64,000 bases of DNA, from contig NC_091100.1 of assembly GCF_024713975.1 (NCBI RefSeq), forward strand, positions 25,371,501 through 25,435,500. Reading direction: 5' to 3'. The stretch is from Paralichthys olivaceus. Its lineage: Eukaryota > Chordata > Actinopteri > Pleuronectiformes > Paralichthyidae. This document shows, one piece after another, positions 25,719 to 52,124 of the stretch. Within the stretch, counting starts at the first letter, position 1. Each line of letters starts with the position of its first letter. The position numbers were made by a program, and so were the translations under genes. The notes under the pieces are model-generated. The model saw only the letters and a program-made list of their open reading frames with translations, searched no databases and was not told where the DNA came from.

Positions 25719-26607
25719 GTTCATGTTTAGTACAGGACAGTGTGATCTGATCAGAAGTGTCCACAGAAGACACGTGTGGAGACACATTGTAATGTCAGAT
25801 GTGAACTGATGAACTCAGAGCTGAACCCGTGTGATAGGATCATTGCAGACTGCAAGTCGTAACCCCAGGTTTGGACAAGTCCAGATAGAAGAGTTGTATG
25901 TGTGTATTGCTCTGATCTTTATATTTCTTGTATGAGGAGGATACAGAAAGTAAAAGTCCATGGTGCGAAACCATCTTTGGTCAAGCATAATCATTTTGAT
26001 TTTTTCACACCTAAAATGTGGGATATAATGGAATGATAAAAAAAAGTACAATATGCCATCAACGTCTGTCAACAGACAGAGCCACTTGTGATCTAGTGAG
26101 ATGACTTAATCTTGTTGAAAATGACTTTAACAATAATATACAGATTACTGATCGAATTCACTGATGCACATTTTTTTTACAGTTGGTAACATTTTCTTCA
26201 CACAGTCACATTTGTATCACTTTCCATTCTTTCAATTATACACTCTATGGTTTTAATACTAAATACAATTAATCACCACATCTTTAAAATTCATGTTATC
26301 TCACTCAAACTCACCACCACCCCCCCAAAGTCCTGTGTATTTACACTCAGTTTAATGGTTTACATATTATTTTATAACTATTATTCTTCCATATCTGTAC
26401 AAGTATGCACAGTGATTATATACAGTAGTTTTATGTTGCATCCCTGGAATTACTTTACTTTCATTTACTGTGGCGTCACCTAACACCATCTCCCTTTTCT
26501 CTCTGTGCAACCGTTCCCCTGTCCTCCAGAAACAAATGATGATCTTCTGCTGCTGTGTGATCCTGGCCCTCATCGTCGGGTCATTTCTCTACAGCTTCAT
26601 TAAGTAG
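19576..26607 (+). CDS. stx3: Syntaxin-3-like t-SNARE
   Basis: Target-membrane SNARE that pairs with SNAP-25/23-type and VAMP proteins to fuse vesicles with the plasma membrane. Ten exons keep one frame: 19576-19605, 20542-20616, 20719-20818, 21059-21133, 21526-21596, 23157-23265, 24086-24159, 24831-24965, 25234-25344, 26530-26607; total 285 aa (family ~288). [10 protein letters not shown] is the syntaxin-1/3 N-peptide, closest to syntaxin-3. An Habc domain (~25-145) and linker precede the SNARE motif (~186-250), whose zero-layer glutamine is Q223 (VENQ). The membrane anchor is ~263-285 with cysteines 267-269. [10 protein letters not shown] and [16 protein letters not shown] favour syntaxin-3 over 1 and 2. 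The C-terminal half ([17 protein letters not shown]) looks syntaxin-1-like. The paralogue label (3a/3b) cannot be decided here. Confidence 0.9.
20433..20534. repeat. (GT)n microsatellite abutting the stx3 exon 2 acceptor
   Basis: About 100 bp of nearly pure GT, interrupted by a few AT/GC units, ends seven bases before exon 2 (tttaacag at the acceptor). It takes the place of the normal polypyrimidine tract. Confidence 0.95.
21885..22105 (-). repeat. SINE-like dispersed repeat, copy 4
   Basis: Reverse-oriented copy in stx3 intron 5, with cactcatccattcacaaaca and a gattgaaccgccaacctt block. Confidence 0.6.
24831..26607 (+). CDS. stx3: stx3 SNARE motif and membrane-anchor exons
   Basis: Exons 24831-24965, 25234-25344 and 26530-26607. 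They carry the [12 protein letters not shown] core, the ionic-layer Gln at the very end of the first exon, and the second half of the helix. The last exon is a short tail anchor with basic RRK before three cysteines and no luminal domain. The acceptor of the first exon (acacccaag) lies in a CA/C-rich stretch instead of a clean pyrimidine tract. No alternative final exons were found in the introns or in the 2 kb downstream. Confidence 0.88.
25674..25713. repeat. (CA)n microsatellite
   Basis: CA run in the last intron of stx3. Confidence 0.95.
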
Positions 26608-28770
26608 AAAACTTGAGGCCATCTGCTAGCGGAGTCCACACAGTAGAGGAGGAGGAGGCAGAGCCAAATGTTTCTAGATGGTCACACAACAGAGCAGTTT
26701 GCCATTGTTTCAGCTCATTCAAATTCGAAGGCGAGGCCACAACTGTTTGCATCCATTTCTGAATATGGTTATGGCAATGTTCTAAACATTTCCAAGGTGC
26801 CCCACATTCAAACTCAGTTCAGTGTAGTTTCTGATAATTCTTTTACTCAGCATTCCAGGATGGCAGGAGCGGCATTATAAACAAGAATTAAACTAAATGT
26901 TAGAAACCCCTTTCAATATGCTGCAGTCAATACACCACGTCATAATGACTACAGTCGAACCAACAGACCAAAAGAGACTGTGAACGTTATGTTTCATGGA
27001 TATGAGAGGTGTTGTAGGGCTGTTGGATTGTATAGCTGGACATGGTGAAGTGAACAATCCATACATCTCCCTTAGAAAACAGTCGAGATAAAGGATGAAA
27101 GAAAATGCGATGTACACAATGAGCAGACGTTTTGTGTGAATGATCCTTCAAGTCCCATTTTGGCTCTGACCTCAATATTTTACTGTTGCAGTGTTTGTAT
27201 GAGTTTGAATGGTATTAGGTGCAGGATTTGTCAGTTACTGTTGGAGGAGTGTTGATGTTAGATTAATCAAATCTGATGAGGGATAAAGATGAAAACTGGA
27301 CCGGATGTGTCACTAGATGAAAGCTCAAGGGGTAACAATATTTCGTCTGTTTTTATTTACTTCTTCAACTTTTTACATAAGAAAAATGTCTTTATTTGTA
27401 GGCCGTGTGTGTCCCACCCCACCTTTGACTCGCAAAGCTGTCGAACCTGAAAGAACGTATTGGATAAATTAGTATCTCAGATTATTTAAATACTATAAGG
27501 ACACAGTTGTCAGGATCTGCCTCCACATGAGGCGTGAGGAAGGTTGTTCTATCTGACGTGCATTATTATGAGTAAATAATAAATATATAAGTCAAGAATA
27601 AAAAGCAGAGTCTGTTAACATTTGAGCGTCCGGCAGGCAGCACGACACACACTGCCTGACATTTTGATGCATCTGTATGAAGTCACTATCGCAAGTATTG
27701 AGACAGCTGTCACTCCTCTTTTGTACATTTGTCTATTATTTGTTTTACAATGTGAAACCAAACTACTGTGCCAATACTTTTGCTATTGACTGCATCTAAT
27801 AATATAATTCACGTCATGCTGTGGATAAGAACCTGCTATGACTCCATAGTGGGCCTTTATTCAAATCATTTTTAATTAAAGACAGAAGACGGTCATCGTA
27901 GTTGATGTTGAACTGATAAAAAGATTACTGATTGTAGATGGTGTTTGAGCTGAGAATAGTATTCTGAAGGTGTCAGGCTAGAAATGGAAACAAACACAAT
28001 GAATTTGATTACACTGCCACTGCCTTGGGGGTGTTTTACTGCTTCACAGCTTTTTTTTTTGTGTATTTACTACAAAGATTTTTTTAAAGGACTTTAGCTT
28101 GTTTATACCATGGCTTGACTCTAATTGGTCTTCAGCATTTGCATCCTTCCTCTCATACTCTACCTATGCAGCTGGCTGTACTGCATGTGTGAGCTGACAT
28201 TGACACTGCAGCCGACTTGTGTTGTTTCAGTCTTTACTCTTGATACTTTGGGAGACTAAACAAAACAAGGCTTGAAATAACAAATGCTTGATGCCAGACC
28301 GTTAAATCAAGTGGATAAAATGAATTTTTTCTCCTGGTTTCTCCCACAACCTGAGTGGTTTATTTAACTGTAAAGGTTTTTTGACTTGAATAACCTGATG
28401 TGTGTCCATATGACAGCAGGAGGGAGCTGCTCGCTTACCCAGGTTTTAAGGGCAAAATTGAAATGTAAAGTAATGATAACATTAAAGTATTATTATTATT
28501 AATAATAAAATAATAATACTCTTATTATGATGTGGATATAAGGGGCAGGTTGGAAATAAGGAAGGGCCGGTCATGGTCAGCCAGGGCTCATTCAGTGTAC
28601 ATGTAGTGTAATTGTATTCTTCTCTTTGTGCATTTACAGCCTTTGTAGCAGTGCATAGGGGAAGTCATTCTATTGTTAAGACACATGTCTGCTGTAGCTC
28701 TGTCCAAACCTGTTTCCAAAAATAAACTGCATGTGTTATTGATTGTTCTTATGAAATTCATCATTCACAT
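26608..28770 (+). other. stx3 3' UTR and intergenic spacer
   Basis: No further coding exon is visible. Possible polyadenylation signals AATAAA lie at 27578, 27597 and 28721. Short AT-rich and (TTA)n stretches (28485-28525) are the only repeats. Confidence 0.5.
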
Positions 28771-28779
28771 TCGGTTGCG

Positions 28780-29735
28780 CTCGCCATGCGCGTCAGCTCA
28801 GCTTGCTTCCTCTCGCTCGCCGTCTTCAAGCTGCGCTGGTGAGCGATGGCTCAGCTTCCGCCAATCACGGGAGCCATGCAACATTTCTCAGCCAATCCAG
28901 AGCGGCGGACTCGAAGTCCGCTTCCATCTATGGAGCTGCGGGCACTTCCTCGTTGAGGTGAAGGCAACAAAACGTGTCGCTGCGATGTGAGCCTGTCGAC
29001 GGGAAGCTACGCGACGCAGAAGACGGCACACGCCTCAGATCAGAGCCTGCGGGCGGAAGCGGAGGGACCTTTGTTAAAATGGGGGTAAGACATGATCATC
29101 GAGTTATTTTAAAGCAATTCAGCTTATACTAGGGATGACTAGTTATAATGGTGGGTGGGTGGGTTGGTCTTTACTGTGTTGTATCACTGCCCCATTGGCT
29201 GCTTCTCGTGACTGATCGTGTGTTCCTCCACTGATTAACGTCCTGGGGACGGATTAACCAATGAGCTGCGGGGTGGTTTGTCACCGCGCTGTTATTGGTT
29301 GCTTGCCTGCTCCTCTGTACGCCCACTGGCTGCTCTTGTCCAATCAGAGCTTACAAGTCTTTCGCGTGAGTGACACCGGGTGAAGACCAATGAACGTGTC
29401 GCCGACCTATCTGTGATTGGCTGCAATGTACCTTTGTGGGAGGGACGTGGTGATGTTTTGTGATGGGCTGGAAAATGGCGGCTGTTCGGAGTCCGCTCTA
29501 ACTTCTCACTGTGCCAGTTGTACCAGCAGCAACAATGTCCGCCCTCTGTCGCAGGATATAAGAAATGTGTGAGAGTGGGTATTTTAGTATAAGTCCAGGT
29601 CACGTTGAGGTGACCGGTATAAGCAGGGCGCTAACAGAAAGCTAGCAGCAGCAGGACACGGAGTGGAGGAGAGGGGGAACAAAGCTCGAGTATTCACACA
29701 GGCAGGATGCTATGAGAATAATAACTGTGTGTAAG
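28780..29735 (+). promoter_or_regulatory. CpG-rich kdm2a promoter with a CCAAT-box cluster
   Basis: CpG-rich block upstream of kdm2a. CCAAT or ATTGG motifs occur at about 28861, 28892, 29192, 29293, 29340, 29386 and 29414, a pattern typical of NF-Y-bound TATA-less promoters. Two good donors, ggg|gtaaga (exon end 29084) and gtgt|gtaagt (near 29730), mark candidate alternative non-coding first exons. Confidence 0.65.
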
Positions 29736-29872
29736 TAGCCTTTGAAAAAGAAACGTCCACTTAGTTCATCAAACCTTCAGCCAGTGAGAGTAGTAATGTT
29801 AGACTGTGTGAACCGCCGGGTTCCTGCACAGACGCACAGAGTGTTGCCCTCCCAAATAATGTTAGTTCAACT

Positions 29873-29965
29873 CATGAGTTAGTCTGGTTTGTGTTGTGAG
29901 TTAGTCTGGTTTGTGTTGTGAGTGAGTTTAGTTTGTGTTGTGAGTGAGTTTAGTTTGTGTTAGTC
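29873..29965. repeat. About four-copy minisatellite, unit ~23 bp
   Basis: Tandem units of the form gttagtctggtttgtgttgt / gagtttagtttgtgttgtga, between the kdm2a promoter and its first coding exon. Confidence 0.85.
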
Positions 29966-30162
29966 TTGCATCGTGTGGTAAGTCTCTCTCACTGGATGCG
30001 TATCATCCAGTCGATGATTCATACACACGCCTTCCTGCCGCTTGTTTACTATCCACTGGAGCCATGTGGCGCCCGGCCACAGCTCACTGTTAGACCGATG
30101 GCTCCGCTTTAAAAATCCCTCGTTTAAAAAGCTTTAGTTTAGTTGGACAAAGTTTTCCGGTG

Positions 30163-46541
<16,379 letters not shown>

Positions 46542-47235
46542 AGCAAACACACGGACATGAGGTCCACTGGAGTGGAGGGTTGAAAAGTGCTTTTTCAGTC
46601 GTTTTTCAAACATTCTCGGTTTTTTAGTGTTTTATTCTTCAGAATGTGAAGAACATCGAAGCTGCTGTTTGCTGACAGAAACATCGGACCTGACATGACC
46701 GACGATTTAAAAACCCAAACTAAGTTTCTCCTAAAATCAGGATTTTCTGGAGCAGCCTATAAACAACCTCTTTTTTTTTACTGTTCACTGGTTCATTTGA
46801 CCAATAGTCTTTGTGCTAAGCTAGGCTTAAACTGTATCAATCTTCTGAACTGACATCACTACAAACACCTAATTTTGTAAAAATATTCCTTTAGAATATC
46901 TTGAATCACTGAAAAGATTTTTGTAGAACTTCAAAGGTCCACATGCTCCTAACATCTTCTATAATTTCTCGAATGTACTGAACACAAGAGGGAGCGCTGC
47001 TTGTGTTCATTATTTTTGGAAGTAAAAAATATTGGAAAATAGAAAAGTGAATCTATTTTTGTTGACTTGAGTGAACCAAAGTGGTATAATGTTCTGTGTA
47101 CGGACAGTGAGGTCATGTATATATTGTGTTTATTTGTTTCAGTAATATTGTGAATCAATCAGGCATTTGACATTGTACTTGTACATTTTTTTCTAACATT
47201 GTGTGAAAACTCATTAAAATGTCCATTCGTCATCT
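46542..47235 (+). terminator. kdm2a 3' UTR with polyadenylation signal
   Basis: After the stop codon the sequence is non-coding and AT-rich. ATTAAA at 47214-47219 (ctcattaaaatg) is the best polyadenylation signal. Confidence 0.6.
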
Positions 47236-47427
47236 ATACCACTTATCCTTTCTGAGAGATGGGAGCCAATCCCAGCTGATGTTGGTGGGGGACCTTGGAC
47301 AGGTCGCCTGTCCGTCACAGTGCTGAGACAAACAACCTTCACCCTCACAGGCAAATTAAGATTCCTAGTTTTGGTCCCTCTGTATTTTACCAATCTGTGT
47401 GAACAGAGCACACACGGAACAGTGGGA

Positions 47428-47545
47428 GCAATTGGGGGGTTTGGTGCCTTGCTCAAGGGCACCTCGGCAGTGTCCAGGAGTGTCCAACTTCCGTCCATGC
47501 TGGACTTGAACCGGCCACCCTCCAGTTCCCAAGCCAAGTCGCTAT
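47428..47545. repeat. Teleost dispersed repeat, second copy
   Basis: Same family as 842-1150: tggtgccttgctcaagggca, then cttgaaccggccaccctcc and cccaagccaagtc. It ends just before the tRNA gene. Confidence 0.75.
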
Positions 47546-47560
47546 AAAGGCTAATTTAAA

Positions 47561-47631
47561 GGCATGAATGGGAATTGAACCCATGATCTTTGGTTTACGA
47601 GACCAACGCCTTACCACTTGGCCATCACGCC
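47561..47631 (-). tRNA. tRNA-Thr (anticodon CGT)
   Basis: Seventy-one nucleotides fold into a full cloverleaf: acceptor stem GGCGTGA/TCATGCC (one G-T pair), anticodon stem TTGGT/ACCAA with loop CTCGTAA (anticodon CGT, reads ACG), five-base variable loop, T-stem ATGGG/CCCAT with loop TTCAATT. The internal promoter boxes are good: A box TGGCCAAGTGG, B box GGTTCAATTCC. Only a weak run of three Ts follows the 3' end, so termination may be inefficient. It lies between convergent kdm2a and spcs3. Confidence 0.8.
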
Positions 47632-48182
47632 ACATTAGGAAGCCATAGCTGTTACAGAGCTATATCCAGTTCTTTATTGATTCATGCAGCTGCAGTGCAG
47701 CAGCGACTCACAGGCAGGTCACAGCATGAATCCAGCTCCACAGTTCAGAGCACTTTGACACTCAGCACAGATTCTGTGCAGATTGTTTTAAATGGTCTGA
47801 ATCAAACCACTTCAAAGTGAAGATTCTTGGGGAAAAGGAGACAGAGCTGCCTTTCCCTCAGATGCATCCCTGTAATTTTTCTGCTTTTATTTCACAAACA
47901 CTATACTGATGAGCATCAAGGTGTTAAGAAACAGCAGAAGTCTGCATCCATGAGAGATTCTGTACATGTCTCATTATCCAACCTTTACACTCACCATTAA
48001 AGCATCTTTCATCTGCTCAGGACTGAATTTGGTTTTAACATGAGTATAAACATGAATATAGGCATATAAGTAAGTGACATCTGCTTTCTATTTTTTAAGA
48101 TGAAATTACCCTTTATCAACATTTCACTTGATTTGTTAATTTAAAAAATCCTCACAAAGACAGTGATGCTCCGGTCTCAACT

Positions 48183-48188
48183 TTTATT
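48183..48188 (-). terminator. spcs3 polyadenylation signal
   Basis: AATAAA on the minus strand, about 150 nt past the spcs3 stop codon. Confidence 0.65.
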
Positions 48189-48339
48189 ACAAATCAAAAA
48201 TTAATTTACAAGTTTTAAGAAAAACCAGTGTATTGTGTGTAAGTCATCAGTCTGCACCTGAATGCTCTTGTATGTATGTGTGTGTGTGTGTGTGTGTGTG
48301 TATTGATGTGGATGGATGGATGTATGTGTTTCTATAAGT

Positions 48340-50574
48340 CTAGTAGCTCCTGGTGGTCTCGTACGACTCTGGGAAGGGGAGGCTGACGTGTCCACTCCCA
48401 GCAACAAGAGGCAGGATGCCAGCATTGGGAACAACATTCCATGACAGCGTCAGCGTGATGTTCTTGTTGGCTCTGGAGACGAGACAGACATGAGCACCAG
48501 GGTTTTATCATGATTATAAAAATGCACTTACAGAGTTTTGTGTGTACGTGTGCGCAAGCGAGCATTTTTCTAACCTGAGTCCGTTCCCATCATCAAAGAA
48601 GAAGTATTTAGATTTCATGCCTCTGAGGTTCAGCTTTGTGTTTTCACCTCGAAGGACGATCTTATCCCAAAGCACCACCTGATTCAGAGACTGACACACA
48701 CAGACACAGAGATTGATGTCTTTCAGGTTACAGGAGCGCCCACTGACATTGACTGTGTGTCTGCAAGTAAATAAACTAATGGAACTAGTGTTTGACAAGT
48801 TGTGTTCGTTATGTGTGTTTTGGGGGGCAGACAAGTGGTAGTCTCATCCGACCACAATTTTCTAATGATCCAAAATAATATGAAAATCTCAAATGTGGTG
48901 TTTTGTCTCACTCTGGTTTTAGCTGCACTTCACTGGTTGTCAGTGAAATAAATTCAGGATTGATTTTAATACCTAATATTTAACTCCCTAAAATCTTTAC
49001 AAGCCAAACCACAGATGAGTGTTAAATTATCAAAATTCATTTAAAATATTATTCAATTTATCATTTCAGCCCTAATCTGAAGAACATCAGGTGTGAGAGA
49101 GAGAGAAATAGCACTTACATTACTCTTTGAGGCGTACTCGGCAGACAGATAGAGAAATAGCTGTTTCACGTTCCAGTCAAAAATTGGCTGCAGATGTAGC
49201 AAAGTTAAGAAACCATGACACAACCACAGACACCATCACCCCACCAGCAGGACCTGGGCCTGACATGGTCATTATAAAACACACAGGTGTATTTCCTTTT
49301 ATGGACCTCAGTGAAATAGTTGAAATGAAAAATGTTCAGTCTCTCAGTCTGGACTTTCTGGAAACAGATTCTGAAACGACCAGATGTTTTTTTCTGTTTT
49401 GGTATTTGTGTCCAAAGCTTTACTTCACACAGTAAATACCAGTATATGCATGGACAGAGGAGAATGTCAGTGTTTCAAGAATATAAGAACCATGCCGATG
49501 GAACATTGTGAGCCTTAATGATGACAACGATGCATATCACAGTCCAAACATCTCTGAGGAGTCTAAAGGATATTAGCCGAGAGGTCAAAGGTGATGAACC
49601 CCAGATCACTGCGCTCTCTGGGTCCTGTGAAGTCATCGACGTTCTTCCTGTTCAAAAGAGAGAGAGAGAGAGGAGGGAGATAAGGGTGATGGAGGAAACA
49701 GCAGCTGACAGATATGAGGAAGAACAGCAGAATGACGGCAGAGAGCTGCTGGAGACCACCGGACAGGAATTCACTGGGATTTCAATAACTGACCATTTCT
49801 GTGACAATAGTTCTGACAGTTGTCACATACTTATAAATATCTGTCTCAAGTCACCACGAGTGGACAGCACTGGGCTCAGGTGTAAACAAACCTGAGACAC
49901 ATTTGACATCCCCTTACTCAAGGCCACATTCGGAGGTGAGACATATATGGCCACACATTTAGCTGTGTGAACATTTGAGAAACCACGTCTCAACGTTTCA
50001 GTCCCCGCCGCGTCCCTGAGGATTGCTGAGGATGCAGTTGAAGACTTGACACAGTTTGAAAACCACATTTCTATTCATCGCAGCTGAGCCAGATTCGCCA
50101 ACATTTAGATCACAAACATAGTGAGATTGTTGTGGAGTGTTGATTTATTTGTAATAAACTGCGCAGTGTGTTTTAGCCCTTATCTCCCAAATCAAATCCA
50201 GATCAGACAAGTGTAAATGTGGCGTTTAGATCGAGACCCGATCTGGACAGAGAGCTTACAATGTGTGTGTGTGTGTGTGTTTCACTGAGTAAAGGCTTCC
50301 ACAGTTTAAACGTGGATTTCAAACCGTGTTTAGCCTCAAACCTCGACGCTTCCACTGTCACAACAGGGAGAGGAGCACCGATCACACACTGACTTCAGTC
50401 ATGTGAGGAACACAGAATGGCAGCTCTCTGTGGCTGATTCTGTCCCACACACGCTGTACTTCCTCTTCCTGTGTGTCGTGACTCCATCAGCAGCCGTGAG
50501 ATGGAGATGTTCAGTGAAGCAGTGTGATCCATCAGTGCACGAGCTGCCCTCGGTTCTCAGGTTATCACCGGGAC

Positions 50575-50608
<34 letters not shown>

Positions 50609-50861
50609 AGTCCCTCAAGCAGAGAGCCTCTCAGTGAACACGCTCCTCGTATATACAACCTCAGTAAACATGTCAGTGTTGTGCTAACAGCCCCCGTGCT
50701 AACAGCTGCCGCTCTTACAGCATGACTTTGGAGACGTGGATGTCCACGGGCACTCTTCTGTCTTTGAAGGCGGTGGTGATGAAGCAGCCGAACGTTAGAG
50801 CCGCCATGACGCTCAGCGAGAAGGCGAACAGAGAGTTGGCTCTGGAGAGAACAGTATTCAT
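48340..50861 (-). CDS. spcs3: Signal peptidase complex subunit 3
   Basis: Subunit of the ER signal peptidase that removes signal peptides from secretory proteins. Five exons: 50719-50861, 49574-49647, 49119-49195, 48575-48690, 48340-48472, giving 180 aa, the same length as human. [19 protein letters not shown] starts the cytosolic tip and membrane anchor (~12-33); the rest is luminal. [31 protein letters not shown] and [12 protein letters not shown] are near-identical to the human protein, and [12 protein letters not shown] is the C-terminus. The junction of exons 2 and 3 only works with an AT-AC intron (49196-49573). The gene is head to head with the asb5-like gene. Confidence 0.96.
49196..49573 (-). 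other. AT-AC (U12-type) intron of spcs3
   Basis: The 378-nt intron begins ATATCCTT (minus strand, from 49573) and ends TTTGCTAC (at 49196). A branch-site match TTTCTTAAC lies at 49204-49212, about ten bases before the end. Removing exactly this segment joins a|AT into an Asn codon and continues the family sequence ([13 protein letters not shown]). No GT-AG alternative keeps the frame. Confidence 0.92.
50578..50610. repeat. (CTG)10 trinucleotide repeat in spcs3 intron 1
   Basis: Ten uninterrupted CTG units followed by CAG, about 110 bases inside the intron from the exon 1 donor. On the transcribed (minus) sense strand it reads as CAG. Confidence 0.95.
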
Positions 50862-51109
50862 GATGGAGAGACGGGAGCGCCACCGATTCCGACACTGTGC
50901 GAGGCTAAGCTAGCTGCAGAGCACACACAGGAAGTGTCAAGCGTCAGGCCGTAAAGGCGTACCTCCTGTAACCTTGTTGCACAAAATAAAAGCCCCAGCA
51001 TTACAGGATCTGTGACCAAATGACATATACTTTGGAAACTTCAACAATTACTTGATTGATCGATTATTCAGTCAACAGAAATGAATCGTACACAGTGTCA
51101 TTGCAAAGT

Positions 51110-51366
51110 CATTACAATCCCCCACATGCAAATATTAAGAAGCAAGGAAAAAAGCTTTTTGTTCTGAAATACTTAAAATACAGTGATAGAATGACTGATG
51201 TACAATAAAACAAGATCTCACCAGGAAGTAATCAGGCTTCATGGATGTGATATTTGCAGAATACACGCTGGACTTATAACAATAAGACCACAGCTTCTAT
51301 AACAGGAACCACGATCTTAACCCAGATTAATCGATTTGATTTCAAAAGCTACTTGAATAAGTACAG
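51110..51366. repeat. Direct repeat, copy 1 (~257 bp)
   Basis: Over 90% identical by eye to 51873-52124, same orientation, offset 763 bp. Shared from cattacaatccc to cttgaataagtacag. Confidence 0.9.
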
Positions 51367-51872
51367 AGGGTTTTTAATTATTGTGTTTTCGGGAGACACA
51401 CAACACATATTATTTAATTATAATGATTATTCACAAACAGTAGTTTTGGACAAATTTCACAAAAAGATCTATTGTAATGACTCTGCAATGACACCGTGTT
51501 TTTTCAATGTCTTTGTCGTTCAAAATCACCCACTCACTACTCACTATATAGTGTGGACTGGTTAGTGGACTAGTTAGTCCATTATATAGCGGGTTATATA
51601 AGAGTGGACCACAATGTCAGCTACTATCTACGTAAAGGGTAATATATTTACTTCCGGTTTTGTGTGTGTCACCGGTAACTTGATGCAGCAGGGAACAGGA
51701 AATCATTTTGAATGGGAGTGATGAGTAAGCGGAAGTAGTCAACAAAGAATAACTTTATTAACACCACAGAGATGTGACATTACAAAGAAAAAACTGCACA
51801 CGAAAACAAAATAACGTTTAACAACACAAACACAACTGAAACTACATGAAGTGAAAGTGTGGACACAGATTA

Positions 51873-52124
51873 CATTACAATCCCCTACATGCAAATATTA
51901 AGAGGCAAGGAATAAAGCTTTTTGTTTTGAAATACTTAAAATACAGTGATAGAATGACTGATGTTCAATAAAACAAGATTTCATCAGGAAGTAATCAGGT
52001 TTCGTGGATGTGATATTTGCAGAATACACGCTGGACTTATACCAATAAGACCACAGCTTCTATAACAGGAACCACGATCTTGACCCAGATTAATTGATTT
52101 CTAAAGTTACTTGAATAAGTACAG
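51873..52124. repeat. Direct repeat, copy 2 (~252 bp)
   Basis: Partner of 51110-51366; it differs by scattered substitutions and a small deletion near its end. Confidence 0.9.

Noticed and set aside
26608-28770. Second alternative syntaxin-3 C-terminal exon set
   Set aside because: I searched introns 8-9 and the downstream region for an MLDNIE- or VEKARDETKK-like exon and found none.
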